Of a DNA stretch of 27,526 nt, positions 8,456-17,256 are shown in pieces. The stretch comes from an uncultured Coprococcus sp. (GTDB lineage Bacteria > Bacillota > Clostridia > Lachnospirales > Lachnospiraceae), in NCBI GenBank assembly GCA_900548215.1, contig URJI01000030.1:1-27526 (forward strand). The letters are read 5' to 3'. A program made the translations under genes and the position numbers. Each line of letters starts with the position of its first letter. The stretch's first letter is position 1. The notes under the pieces were generated by a model. It saw only the letters and a program-made list of their open reading frames with translations, did no database searches and had not been told where the DNA came from.

Positions 8456-8476
8456 ATCGTTCTGCCAGTGAACGAT
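8456..8476. promoter_or_regulatory. Inverted repeat between the esterase and membrane-protein genes
   Basis: Seven-base arms ATCGTTC (8456-8462) and GAACGAT (8470-8476) surround a 7-base spacer. It lies about 30 bases beyond the esterase stop and about 160 bases before the start of the next minus-strand gene. There is no T-run on either side, so an operator is more likely than a terminator. Confidence 0.35.
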
Positions 8477-8505
8477 TGTATATATGTGTTCTCCTGTGCT
8501 TTTGG

Positions 8506-9153
8506 TTATTCTCTTGCTTTCCCTATCCACTTCACAGCCTTCGCCAGTCTCTTTCCGGAATCGGCAAAATGTCCACCTGTATTTATCTCATATATAACAT
8601 CATTGTCTTTTTTGAGATGTTCGCAAATCTCCTTTGTTCGATCCGCCACAGTTGCCATAAGTCTATCTGACGTTCTCGATTCCTTGCCGCCGAGGCTGAT
8701 GTATATACGTTTATTCGCAAGTGTCGGCTGGCTGTTTACATATTCCACAAATCTCGGATACCACATTGAACCTGAACATGTGGCACACCCGGCAAATATA
8801 TCAGTCTGATACATTGCCCAAAGTGCAAAAAGCCCGGCAAGCGAATATCCCATAATATAAAGAGGTCTGTTCGCCCGGCTTTGAATATCTAACTGCGGTA
8901 CGACCTGCTGTTCTATATAATCCAGTGTCCGTCCCGCCTCTCCGGCAAATGATCCATCGACCTCATCCGATCTCCACGGTGAGAGATCCCTGTTCCAGTC
9001 ATCTATCTGTATCGCAACAAGTGTAAACTGTTCTTCTACCACCAGTTCTCTGATAGAATCCGCTGTGTGCTCCAGTTCATCTCCCATGTGTGGGTACATG
9101 ACCCAGAGAATGATCGGACCATTTTCCGAAGATATAAGTGTGTGTACCTGCAT
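8506..9153 (-). CDS. Small alpha/beta hydrolase (putative esterase)
   Basis: The 215-residue protein has a nucleophile elbow GYSLAG in YIMGYSLAGLFALW. A late His in GGHFADSG is the likely catalytic base, with a candidate acid near GGKESRTSD. This matches the esterase-D/YieL-like group of alpha/beta hydrolases. There is no signal peptide, and the substrate is unknown. The start at 9153 is chosen because AGGAG lies nine bases upstream; the ATG three codons earlier directly abuts that AGGAG. It follows the Rpn-family gene by about 12 bases on the same strand, so the two are probably cotranscribed. Confidence 0.8.
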   Translation of the reverse strand: MQVHTLISSENGPIILWVMYPHMGDELEHTADSIRELVVEEQFTLVAIQIDDWNRDLSPWRSDEVDGSFAGEAGRTLDYIEQQVVPQLDIQSRANRPLYIMGYSLAGLFALWAMYQTDIFAGCATCSGSMWYPRFVEYVNSQPTLANKRIYISLGGKESRTSDRLMATVADRTKEICEHLKKDNDVIYEINTGGHFADSGKRLAKAVKWIGKARE

Positions 9154-9165
9154 GTTTTTCATCTC

Positions 9166-10026
9166 CTATAGTGTGTCGGCTATCTTCTGGACTTTCTCCA
9201 CTGATATGTTCAGTTTCTTCGCTATCTCTTCTATAGGAACCTTCACATCCAAATATGCCCTCACTGCACCCTTTAATTCTCCTCGCGCCTCGCCTATAGA
9301 TATCCCTCTTTCTTCTCCTCTGGCTTCCGCCCTATCAAGTACTTCACACATATTTTTTAAACCTCCTTTATTTCCGTTAGCCTGCGCCTGTTCAAATCTT
9401 TCGTCCTGCGTCAATACGCTCATGAGCTTTAACACCTCGTCAACATGTTTTATAGTCTCTTTGGATGGTATGTAATCTTTGTTGATCCGCATTTGCACAA
9501 AATAATCGGCAACAATCCTAAAATCACTTTTAAACATTTTCACCTGCTCCGGTGTAAGATAAGCTATCTCAAAAATGTTTATTTTATAGTCACTGACATA
9601 TGGTTTCCACTCATCCGTTATATCAAGAATATCGTAGAGAGACCGCCCCTTTATCCATCTTTTTTGTCCGAAATAAAGCACAATTGTAACAACCGGGTAT
9701 ATTTCTCCACCCTTTACCAACAATTGCCTTTTATATGCAGCACCATCATATGCTATAACACGGAGAGCCTCCTTTGAATCTACATCCGTCTGATGTTCAA
9801 ATCCAATAAACGCTATATGTACATTCTTGCCCTTTAGAACCTTTGATACATCGCGCTCTTCCTGATGGATCTCACCATCTGTTTTATACTGGCTTTTATC
9901 CTTTATGTTCTCCAGCATATTCTCATCAACAATTGTTTTTCCACCGAACAACAATACATTTACTATATCTGCAAATACATCATTATAATCTGCCAGTATC
10001 TTTTCTGTTATATCCTTTTCTCCCAT
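9166..10026 (-). CDS. Rpn-family PD-(D/E)XK nuclease / transposase-like protein
   Basis: The 286-residue protein matches the Rpn family (recombination-promoting nucleases, often annotated as putative transposases). Family features include the N-terminal DYNDVFADIVNVLLFGG, the strand FIGFEHQTDVD, then YPVVTIVLYFGQKRW and the helical C-terminal region. In E. coli RpnA-type proteins cut DNA and promote RecA-independent recombination. The C-terminus (about residues 215-286) has an EARGEERGISIGEARGE helix and a helix-turn-helix-like segment IEEIAKKLNISVEKVQKIAD, common in this family. The start at 10026 has AGGAAGG five bases upstream. A good promoter lies at 10110-10138. These genes are commonly multicopy in Lachnospiraceae genomes. 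Confidence 0.88.
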   Translation of the reverse strand: MGEKDITEKILADYNDVFADIVNVLLFGGKTIVDENMLENIKDKSQYKTDGEIHQEERDVSKVLKGKNVHIAFIGFEHQTDVDSKEALRVIAYDGAAYKRQLLVKGGEIYPVVTIVLYFGQKRWIKGRSLYDILDITDEWKPYVSDYKINIFEIAYLTPEQVKMFKSDFRIVADYFVQMRINKDYIPSKETIKHVDEVLKLMSVLTQDERFEQAQANGNKGGLKNMCEVLDRAEARGEERGISIGEARGELKGAVRAYLDVKVPIEEIAKKLNISVEKVQKIADTL

Positions 10027-10109
10027 ACAAACCTTCCTCCTCTTGTTTCTATGAAAAGCAAAGAAACCAATAGAGGATAGTTGCATGAATTTATAGCCAT
10101 TTTTTTATA

Positions 10110-10138
10110 ATTATACTATAGCAAACCCTGAGCGGCAA
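10110..10138 (-). promoter_or_regulatory. Promoter of the Rpn/esterase operon
   Basis: On the minus strand, -35 TTGCCG (10138-10133), 17 bp, and a perfect -10 TATAAT (10115-10110). Transcription would start near 10103, giving a leader of about 77 bases. Confidence 0.65.
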
Positions 10139-10387
10139 CACACCTCTACCGTCTCCATATTAATTTGAATTATTTTGTGATAATCGCAGTGAAGTACTGC
10201 AAAGATCAATTTCGGAATTACACATAACATGATAAACGAAATATAACACGCTGATTTTAGAAATACAATTAAATAACTATAAACTATTCAAAAGTATTGA
10301 ACTCGTATTTTCATACCATTTCAAATGAACGTTTATTGGAACTGCAAAAATCAGCTACACAAAAATAAAATTTCACAAGATATAAGG
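10139..10387. other. AT-rich gap, no gene recognised
   Basis: About 250 bases between the divergent Rpn and GntR units. No reading frame with a ribosome binding site and no convincing plus-strand promoter is visible, yet a strong plus-strand terminator follows at 10388. It may hold a small RNA or the remnant of a lost gene. Confidence 0.4.
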
Positions 10388-10430
10388 ATCATCTGTGGGT
10401 AATCAACTTGCTCACGGATGATTTTTATTT
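10388..10430 (+). terminator. Strong plus-strand intrinsic terminator without an upstream gene
   Basis: A 13-bp stem with a few G-T pairs (5' arm 10388-10400, 3' arm 10410-10422, 9-base loop) is followed by a T-rich run, TTTTTATTTA. No plus-strand gene lies before it in the window. It insulates the gntR promoter, which starts 20 bases further on. Confidence 0.75.
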
Positions 10431-10449
10431 ATACGGCGGTTTCTCATAG

Positions 10450-10478
10450 TTGACTTATTGCAGAATCTGTATTATATA
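10450..10478 (+). promoter_or_regulatory. Promoter of the gntR-membrane protein operon
   Basis: -35 TTGACT (10450-10455), 17 bp, -10 TATATA (10473-10478). The -10 lies inside a long palindrome at 10467-10489. Confidence 0.6.
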
Positions 10479-10489
10479 TTATAATACAG
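10467..10489 (+). promoter_or_regulatory. Palindromic operator, probably for the adjacent GntR repressor
   Basis: A perfect 10-base inverted repeat, left arm CTGTATTATA and right arm TATAATACAG around TAT, covers the -10 and start region. YtrA-type GntR regulators bind long palindromes at their own promoters, so self-repression is the natural reading. Confidence 0.75.
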
Positions 10490-10514
10490 ATAATACAAAA
10501 AGGAGGGCCACCAC

Positions 10515-10904
10515 ATGATCATAGAGCTTGACATGAGCAGTGACACACCCATATATGTACAGCTGCGCAATCAGATAGTAAAGGGAATCGGCAAAGGCGA
10601 GATACATCCAGGCGAAAAGCTTCCCACTGTAAGACAGCTTGCGGCGGATGCCGGCGTGAACACAATGACTGTGAATAAGACATACCAGATACTCAAAAAC
10701 GAGGGATATATCAGAACTGACAGAAGGCTTGGAGCATTTGTATCAGAAAATATCAATATGAACGCCGAGTTCCGTGACAAGCTGGAGTCAGAGTTGGAAC
10801 TTCTGTCCGCCGAGGCAAGCATAACCGGAATGAACCGGGATGATTTTCTCAAGTTATGCGATGAAGTATATTCCAAAATGAAGTCTTCTCCAATCCAAAT
10901 ATAA
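10515..10904 (+). CDS. GntR-family transcriptional regulator, YtrA subfamily
   Basis: The 129-residue protein has an N-terminal winged helix-turn-helix: PIYVQLRNQIVKGIGKG, then GEKLPTVRQLA, AGVNTMTVNKTYQIL and EGYIRTDRRLGAFV. Only a short C-terminal helical tail follows. The length and lack of a ligand domain place it in the YtrA subfamily, which usually controls a neighbouring transporter or membrane-protein operon under cell-envelope stress. AGGAGG lies eight bases before the ATG. The 23-bp palindrome on its promoter suggests autoregulation, and the next gene encodes a membrane protein, the usual partner arrangement. Confidence 0.93.
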   Translation: MIIELDMSSDTPIYVQLRNQIVKGIGKGEIHPGEKLPTVRQLAADAGVNTMTVNKTYQILKNEGYIRTDRRLGAFVSENINMNAEFRDKLESELELLSAEASITGMNRDDFLKLCDEVYSKMKSSPIQI

Positions 10905-11040
10905 TACAATGAACCATTAGGCGATATGGTGTAACCAATTTGCATGAAAATAATACCAATTATGAATAATCATTATCATCACTGGGAGAACGAATCTTTA
11001 TACAACAAATATCCACTAAAATAACAGAAAGGAGCCGCTT

Positions 11041-12516
11041 ATGAGCATAGCATTATTTATCATATTCCTGTTTATGAACTTCTTCATACTGCTCATAATG
11101 AAGTTCGTATATACAAGTAATTATTCGTATACCGAAGGAATGCTCCTGGGCGTTCACATTCCAAAGGAACACAGTGAAGACGAAACCGTCCTGAATATTG
11201 TTGCTGCTGCCAGACGTAAGATGAACCGGATTATCTGGATAAATCTCATCCTTGGAACAGCCCTGTGCTTTGTCGTGTTCTGGGAGATCATTATATTCAT
11301 ACTGGCATACACTGTCTGGATGATCGCATTCTGTTTCTGGATAACATATGCAAACAACTCCGCGCACAGGAAAATGTATGCCCTAAAGATGAAAAATGAC
11401 TGGGTGGTTCCTGATCAAAGAAGAAAACGTTACATTGATACAAATGTGTCAACCCAGATCGGCAAAAGCGAGATCAGTTTCAATTATCATGGAATAATAA
11501 TCCTTGTAGAGCTCATTTGCCTAGTGCCATTTGCGATAGGAAAAAGTGCGGTCATATCAACCACAATGATAATAATTGGACTCTGCTCCGTCCTGATATC
11601 ACTTACATCCATGATACTCCACATATATGTAAACCGACACGAGCGAACTGTGTACAGCTCGGATACCCAGCTCAACCAGACCGTCAACAGAACCATGAAG
11701 ATATACAAGGGACTAGCAATGCTGATTCTTTCGGCAACAAATGCTGTCGCATGGGTATATATCACTATTGACACCCTGATTCATTGCATATCATCAGCCA
11801 GTAAGTCCCGGCAAATTTCGCTTTCTGATATCCTGAATTTCAAGGGTGCGCTTGTAGATGTCTCGCTGTGCAGCTCCGCACTCTATGTCTATATATTTAT
11901 CCAGACTCTTGCTGCCATCGGATTGTTTACGCCTCTCCTCATGGCTCAGAGCAGAAAACGTGAACTCTTGGCAGCCGACACCCAGCCTCTCTACGTGGAT
12001 GACGACGAATACTGGAAAACCGGATATTACTACAATCCTTCCGACCCGCATGTGCTGGTTCAAAACAGATTGCAGAGTGGAAATTATACATTTAACTATG
12101 CCACCAGGGGCGCAAAGATTTTTACAGGACTTACATGTATCATTATCACCGTCTGCATCGTCTGGATGATAGGTGCGCTTGTGCCATTCATAAACGTGCA
12201 TATTGACACTCATCTTGACTCCAACAAACTCACAGTGTCTGCTGCCATATACTCATCGGAGATATATTTTGATGACATCGAGGATGTTCAGCTTCTGGAC
12301 AAACTGCCAGACGACGATTTTGTCCGTATCAACGGAGGTGCCACCGATGAATACCTGATTGGTCATTTCAAGTGCAGTACCTACGGCAAATGTGAGCTGT
12401 ATGTATACGCAGACAGTTATCCCATCATCATGATAAAGACAAGGGATGAAGTGATATTTATGAACAACAAGGATTCTGATGATACTTATTCTATCTTCGA
12501 ATCCATACATTCATGA
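11041..12516 (+). CDS. Polytopic membrane protein with DUF5808/DUF1648-like features
   Basis: The 491-residue protein has about eight hydrophobic segments, including residues 3-22, a pair at about 60-102, a pair at about 148-192, 225-247, 280-305 and 358-385. A cytoplasmic motif DDDEYWKTGYYYNPSDPHVLV followed by GNYTFNYATRGAKI matches the signature I associate with DUF5808. A soluble C-terminal part of about 90 residues follows. Proteins of this group are commonly encoded next to YtrA-type GntR regulators, as here; their biochemical role is not established. AGGAG lies before the ATG. The gene follows gntR by 136 bases with no terminator between, so it is probably in the same operon. Confidence 0.82.
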   Translation: MSIALFIIFLFMNFFILLIMKFVYTSNYSYTEGMLLGVHIPKEHSEDETVLNIVAAARRKMNRIIWINLILGTALCFVVFWEIIIFILAYTVWMIAFCFWITYANNSAHRKMYALKMKNDWVVPDQRRKRYIDTNVSTQIGKSEISFNYHGIIILVELICLVPFAIGKSAVISTTMIIIGLCSVLISLTSMILHIYVNRHERTVYSSDTQLNQTVNRTMKIYKGLAMLILSATNAVAWVYITIDTLIHCISSASKSRQISLSDILNFKGALVDVSLCSSALYVYIFIQTLAAIGLFTPLLMAQSRKRELLAADTQPLYVDDDEYWKTGYYYNPSDPHVLVQNRLQSGNYTFNYATRGAKIFTGLTCIIITVCIVWMIGALVPFINVHIDTHLDSNKLTVSAAIYSSEIYFDDIEDVQLLDKLPDDDFVRINGGATDEYLIGHFKCSTYGKCELYVYADSYPIIMIKTRDEVIFMNNKDSDDTYSIFESIHS

Positions 12517-12543
12517 GATAACGCCAAAACAGGTACAATAGAT

Positions 12544-12584
12544 AAGACCATCATGCATTTTAACACTAAATACATGATGGTCTT
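12544..12584. terminator. Bidirectional terminator between convergent genes
   Basis: Perfect 12-base arms AAGACCATCATG (12544-12555) and CATGATGGTCTT (12573-12584), with T-rich sequence after the plus-strand stem. It serves the membrane-protein gene ending at 12516 and may also stop the minus-strand gene ending at 12621. Confidence 0.8.
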
Positions 12585-12620
12585 TTGATCTGTTCACACA
12601 TAGCCATTCTGTCTATGTTA

Positions 12621-13202
12621 TCATTTTCTTAAGAAATGCTCCCTGTTCGGATACTCCTGCCTGAATGCCGCCAGTGCTGCGCTCTGAAGTATGGCAAATT
12701 CCTTGTCCATGTGCAGCATGTGCGGCGCGTCAAATGCGATGGAGCTTATCTGATCTGCGATCTTCTTCGCCACGCCCTCATCCGAGAGCTGCCCCATGCC
12801 AAATGCTATGGATGTGAAGCCTCTGCCGCCTCTGCTCACCTCGATGAACCTTAAAAACGCATTCTTGAGTTCATATAGCAGTATCTCCTGTTCCTCGGCA
12901 CTTCTTCTGTCCGCGTCGAACAGGCAGAGCTTGCTTATGATCTCCACAGCCTGCTTCTTTTTCTGACCTCCGATGTCAACAGAACCGCCCTCCGATATGT
13001 ATTTGAGCTCCATTAGGCAGCCCACAAATGCATCATTCTTCGGCTTTCTCTTGCCATATCTCGCTGTCCACAATCTCTGACGGAAGGCAACAGCCGAACC
13101 AGCGCTGTCACCGTCCATATCCGTGCTGTTATTTTCCAGCAGTTCAAGTCTCTTATCTGCATCCGTCTCTCCGTAAAATTCTTCTATCCAGCTATTTTCC
13201 AT
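12621..13202 (-). CDS. Small cytoplasmic protein of unknown function
   Basis: The 193-residue protein is soluble, mostly helical in appearance, with no signal peptide or membrane segment. It has an acidic N-terminal segment, a basic ARYGKRKPK stretch and a middle region rich in aliphatic helices (DAFVGCLMELKYISEG). It resembles a family of unknown-function proteins of Lachnospiraceae, possibly DUF6553, but I am not certain of that name. The start at 13202 is preferred because AAAGGA lies five bases upstream; the ATG two codons earlier overlaps it. It lies 132 bases after the sugar-binding lipoprotein gene with no clear terminator between, so read-through from the sensor operon is possible. 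Confidence 0.75.
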   Translation of the reverse strand: MENSWIEEFYGETDADKRLELLENNSTDMDGDSAGSAVAFRQRLWTARYGKRKPKNDAFVGCLMELKYISEGGSVDIGGQKKKQAVEIISKLCLFDADRRSAEEQEILLYELKNAFLRFIEVSRGGRGFTSIAFGMGQLSDEGVAKKIADQISSIAFDAPHMLHMDKEFAILQSAALAAFRQEYPNREHFLRK

Positions 13203-13334
13203 ATGCATCCTTTCCGAATATATAATTGGATCTGTATCTCTACATTAGTTCTTAATAATTTTTCCAGACAGATCTTATCAAATTATATATGCTTTTAATT
13301 CACGATTCTTTATTCATGTATCAGTCGGTTACCC

Positions 13335-14375
13335 TTATCTGTGCAGGAAATCATCCACGCTGTCAACATCGACCTTCCAGTAAGGCGACACATAATATTT
13401 GCCCTCTTCAAGATTATGACCATCAATGCTGTTTCCCTTGAAGAGATCCACTGCCAACCGCGCTATCTCTCCCGCCTGGGCCTCCTTGTCATTATAAACT
13501 GTTCCTTGCATGTTTCCCTGCTTTATCGCCTGGAGAGCATCATCAAGTCCGTCTATTCCAAAGATCACAGGCCATTTGTCCCGGCTTATACTTGAGTTAT
13601 CGTACGCCTCAACTGCGCCCAGTGCCATCTCATCATTGTTGGATATGACAAGCTCTATCTGACTGCCATACTGACTTATAAGCTGAGTCATTCTGTTCTC
13701 CGCCTGACCTCTGTTCCAGTCTGCAAACTGATAACTGAGCTTCTCAAGATCCACTCCCTTATCCATGATGGTCTTCACCGAACAGTCGGTTCTGCTTATG
13801 GCATCCTGATGTCCGGCCTCGCCCTCCAGAAGAACATACTGTATCTTGCCATCACCGTTGCGATCCACTTCGCTGTGCTTCTTTATATAATTTGCCGCAA
13901 TCTCACCCTGCATATCACCGGATTCTTTTGCGTCACAGCCAACATAGTAGAGCTTTTCCCACTGCATCAGGTCATCACGCACCGGCTCTCTGTTGAAAAA
14001 GATCACTGGTATGTCACTCTGCCTTGCTGACTTGATAATATTTGCCGGTGCGGTTCTGTCTACAAGATTCACACACAGCACATCGCAGCCTGCATCTATC
14101 ATCTCATCAACTATCTCATCCTGCTCACGCTGATCATTATCACCACTTCTCACCGATACTATCACATTCATGTTTGTGGTCTCCATAGTCTTAAGCTGAG
14201 ATTTCACCTTTTCAATCATGGCATTTATGAATGGATCATCTGCTGTATAAGTGACCACCCCGACTCTCATGGTTTTGTTTGATTTTTTATTGCTGCTGCC
14301 GCAGCCCATAAGCGAGACTATCATCGCAGCTGCCAGCAAAAGCACATATATTTTTCTTCGTTTCTGTCTACTCAT
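13335..14375 (-). CDS. Sugar-binding lipoprotein of the sensor operon (MglB-like, normal domain order)
   Basis: The 346-residue lipoprotein (lipobox LMGC, Cys25) is a glucose/galactose-binding protein in canonical order. Visible ligand-pocket equivalents of E. coli MglB are the Asp and Phe of TADDPF, Asn in FFNREP, His/Asp/Arg in GHQDAISR, Trp in ADWNRG, Asn in SNNDEM, Asp in GIDGL and Asn in VYNDKE. The calcium loop DRNGDGKIQ is also present. It should bind glucose or galactose outside the membrane. It is the last gene of the regulator-kinase-binding protein operon and overlaps the preceding gene by 8 bases. It is therefore more likely a sensory subunit than the transporter's binding protein, which is encoded upstream. 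That it feeds the adjacent transporter cannot be excluded. Confidence 0.9.
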   Translation of the reverse strand: MSRQKRRKIYVLLLAAAMIVSLMGCGSSNKKSNKTMRVGVVTYTADDPFINAMIEKVKSQLKTMETTNMNVIVSVRSGDNDQREQDEIVDEMIDAGCDVLCVNLVDRTAPANIIKSARQSDIPVIFFNREPVRDDLMQWEKLYYVGCDAKESGDMQGEIAANYIKKHSEVDRNGDGKIQYVLLEGEAGHQDAISRTDCSVKTIMDKGVDLEKLSYQFADWNRGQAENRMTQLISQYGSQIELVISNNDEMALGAVEAYDNSSISRDKWPVIFGIDGLDDALQAIKQGNMQGTVYNDKEAQAGEIARLAVDLFKGNSIDGHNLEEGKYYVSPYWKVDVDSVDDFLHR

Positions 14376-15330
14376 ATGAATATAAAAACCTCTCTACATC
14401 ATCGGAGAACAAATCGTCACTGTATATTATCTTTATGCCCTCCTCCCGACTCTTCATCGTATACAATCTGCTATTCAGGCCCTTTACTACCTCTGTCACA
14501 CTGGCATAGCCAACACCGTAGCCATCCGGAATAACAAGGCACTTTATCTTGCCCGCATCAAGCAGCGCCACAGATTTTACGCTGGTCCCCATTCCATATA
14601 TCTGGGCGCCATTGTACATACCGTTATCCGCATTCTCTCCTATCTCATCGATCGCATATGTGTCCATCACAACCATGTAGTCAACCTTTCCCAGATTATC
14701 CACAATGCCACATATGTTCTGATTGCCACATCGGCTGTACACCCAGCTCACCCCGCATCCGGTTCCTTCTATCGCATCCATGAGTCCTGCTTTTCCGCTC
14801 ACACTTCCCTCTGTCTGGGAATATCCGGTTATAATGCCTATGCTTTTGCCACGGAGTCCGTCCGCATCATTTGCCTTGATCTGTTCTCCAAGGGTATATC
14901 CTATCTTGTAGTTATCAGGTTTTATCGTGACAAATCCCGAGGCGCCATCTTCACTGTATGCATCCTGGGTTATAAGTACAAATGGTACATCGTCAAGCTG
15001 CCTCAACATATCCGATGTATCCTCGCCCGGTGCCGGACAAATTATGAATGCATCTACATCATTTTCAAGCTGTTCATCTATGAGCTCCTTCTCATCCTGG
15101 GCTGACTCGATATCATCGGTGTTGCATATGATAAGATGGACATCATTGACATTTGCTGATTGTTTAAGTCCATTTATAAGTCCATCCCACCTCTTATCAC
15201 CGGAATTTGAAAGTATGACCGCTACTCTTTTCTGAGGTACATTTTCCCGGAATATCTGATGTATAAAGAATCCGGCTATAACCACCAGAAACAGCTCCGC
15301 GATCAGAAAGGTTATCTTACTCTTCTTCAT
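14368..15330 (-). CDS. Membrane-anchored sugar-binding-like protein, probable sensor adaptor
   Basis: The 320-residue protein has an uncleaved-looking N-terminal membrane anchor (about residues 7-24, no lipobox Cys). A type I periplasmic-binding-protein fold follows: RVAVILSNSGDKRWDGLINGL, AFIICPAPGED, VPFVLITQD, GKSIGIITG. Unlike its neighbour it lacks the Asn-Arg/Lys, His-Asp-Arg and Trp sugar contacts and the calcium loop, so it either binds a different ligand or none. Its start overlaps the end of the kinase gene by 14 bases, and its end overlaps the next gene by 8. By analogy with XylFII-LytS type three-component sensors, it may link ligand-loaded binding protein to the kinase. That role is inference. 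Confidence 0.82.
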   Translation of the reverse strand: MKKSKITFLIAELFLVVIAGFFIHQIFRENVPQKRVAVILSNSGDKRWDGLINGLKQSANVNDVHLIICNTDDIESAQDEKELIDEQLENDVDAFIICPAPGEDTSDMLRQLDDVPFVLITQDAYSEDGASGFVTIKPDNYKIGYTLGEQIKANDADGLRGKSIGIITGYSQTEGSVSGKAGLMDAIEGTGCGVSWVYSRCGNQNICGIVDNLGKVDYMVVMDTYAIDEIGENADNGMYNGAQIYGMGTSVKSVALLDAGKIKCLVIPDGYGVGYASVTEVVKGLNSRLYTMKSREEGIKIIYSDDLFSDDVERFLYSYE

Positions 15331-17224
15331 CTGTCACCATCCCCCTTCCAAAATCCTGCCTCTCAAGTCTCTCTCTGTTCTCCTCCGTATAAGGAATGGC
15401 TGGAATGTGAATGACAACCTTTGTTCCCTCGTCCGGCTCACTGTACACCTTTAATCCATATTCACTGCCAAACATCAGCTTTATCCTGGAGTGAACATTG
15501 ATAACACCCACTCCGGAGCCATGCTTTGGCACCTTATTGTTGTCCACAAGGATGTTCCGGACAACATCCTCCGACATACCCATGCCATTATCCTCAACTG
15601 AAATGTAGATGTCATTGCCCTTCTTCTCACCGCGGACAGTTATCTTGCCGCCATCGTCCTCATCCATGTTGCCCACACCGTAGTATATTGCATTTTCCAG
15701 GATTGGCTGCACGATAAGTTTAACTGTACAATAGTCATTTATCTCTTCGTCTATGATAAATTCTGTAGCAAATCTTTCTTTATATCTTACCTTCTGTATG
15801 TTCATGTAACTCGTGCTGTGCTGGATCTCGTCCGCTATCCTTATGACAGTTCTGCCTTTTGACAGACTTATCCTCAGCAGCTTTGCAAGCTCAGATATCA
15901 TAAATACTGCATCTGTATTTCTGTTCGCCTCCACCATCCATGTTATGGACTCCAGTGTATTATACAGGAAATGCGGATTGATCTGACTCTGGAGCGCATC
16001 CATCTCACTCTTTCTCCGCTCATTCTGCTGTCTGATTATCTCCTGCATCAGAACCTCTATCTGCTCATAGGATTTCTTGACCGAATATCCCAGATGTCTT
16101 ATCTCGGAGGATCCTCCAATATATATATCCGTGGTTCCACCTGTCTCATATGACTTTACTGATTCATTCAGCTTAAGTATAGGCTTTGAGATTTTCTTTG
16201 TTATGATCCTGTTCACCCACAAGAGCATCATAAGCAATATCACAACCGTAGTTATGATGTAATATCTGTACTGATTGATGCTGGCAGTCTGAACACTTTC
16301 CGGGACAACTCCTATGATCTTCCATCCAGTGTAGGCTATACTGCTGACAACAACATTTTCTGTGCCACCCGTCATCTTGATCTCATATGTACCGTCATCG
16401 TATACCGCTGCCTCTGTACTTTCCTCTGTGAAAAAGCCTCTGTCTATCTCTGCTCTTCGCGGATGGTATATGATATCTCCGTCACGGTTGCACAGATAAT
16501 AATAAGTCTCACTTGAAGAATCATTGATCCTTGAAAGAGCCTCCTCGATCACGGAATACTTCATATCTATCAGAAGCACGCCGTTTACCGGCTTATCTCC
16601 ATCATTGATATCAACAGAACGGCTGAGGGATATGACCCAATAATACCTGTTGGCACCATCTTGAAACAGATCTTGTATATGAGGTGTAGAAAAGTGCATA
16701 TTCTCTATATCTTCAGATGCATTCTTGTACCATTCCTGTTCCTCCACATTAACCTTATCCTTCTGCACTGCAACCGGCTCCGCAGCAACAAGCTTACCGG
16801 AATTGTCGTACAAAGCCATACTCTGCACTTTGTCAACATTCACCTCATATAAAAGGCTGAACTGTCTGCTAAACTCCTGACTGGAGATGTCATATTCCTG
16901 GATAATGTTATAATTCACTCCATTAGATATCTGTCTGATGCCTGCCAGGTCTGTATCCACTTTATCCACAGTACTCTCTATCATGCTTTCTGCATTTGAC
17001 ACTGCCGTCTGCTTTATCGCAAGCTTGAATCTATTGTAAATAAGAAATCCCATAACAACAGTTGTGGTTATCGTCAGTCCTGTGAGCACCGCCATGATTA
17101 TTGACTGTATGTCAAATCCTATAAATCTGCCATGATGAAACCAGCCTCGCAGCCTCGCGCGCAGAGAATATTTATTTTTCTGCTTTTTGCCCTGAGCACC
17201 CTTCTTTTTCTCTCTGATCTTCAA
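15317..17224 (-). CDS. YesM/LytS-type sensor histidine kinase with extracellular Cache domain
   Basis: The 635-residue protein has a basic cytoplasmic N-terminus and TM1 at about 41-63. A double-Cache-like extracellular domain spans about 65-320, TM2 lies at about 321-342 and a HAMP linker at about 343-395. The His_kinase domain has phosphoacceptor His418 in QINPHFLYNTL, and the ATPase has QPILENAIYYG (N box), DNGMGM (G1) and GSGVGVINVHSRI (G2). It should autophosphorylate and pass phosphate to the adjacent regulator. The start is TTG, with GGGAG upstream; the next in-frame Met is inside TM1. The stop overlaps the binding-protein gene, implying coupled translation with its likely sensory partners. 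Confidence 0.92.
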   Translation of the reverse strand: MKIREKKKGAQGKKQKNKYSLRARLRGWFHHGRFIGFDIQSIIMAVLTGLTITTTVVMGFLIYNRFKLAIKQTAVSNAESMIESTVDKVDTDLAGIRQISNGVNYNIIQEYDISSQEFSRQFSLLYEVNVDKVQSMALYDNSGKLVAAEPVAVQKDKVNVEEQEWYKNASEDIENMHFSTPHIQDLFQDGANRYYWVISLSRSVDINDGDKPVNGVLLIDMKYSVIEEALSRINDSSSETYYYLCNRDGDIIYHPRRAEIDRGFFTEESTEAAVYDDGTYEIKMTGGTENVVVSSIAYTGWKIIGVVPESVQTASINQYRYYIITTVVILLMMLLWVNRIITKKISKPILKLNESVKSYETGGTTDIYIGGSSEIRHLGYSVKKSYEQIEVLMQEIIRQQNERRKSEMDALQSQINPHFLYNTLESITWMVEANRNTDAVFMISELAKLLRISLSKGRTVIRIADEIQHSTSYMNIQKVRYKERFATEFIIDEEINDYCTVKLIVQPILENAIYYGVGNMDEDDGGKITVRGEKKGNDIYISVEDNGMGMSEDVVRNILVDNNKVPKHGSGVGVINVHSRIKLMFGSEYGLKVYSEPDEGTKVVIHIPAIPYTEENRERLERQDFGRGMVTDEEE

Positions 17225-17256
17225 AACAATTCTACTCCCATTATACTTTCTCTGCT

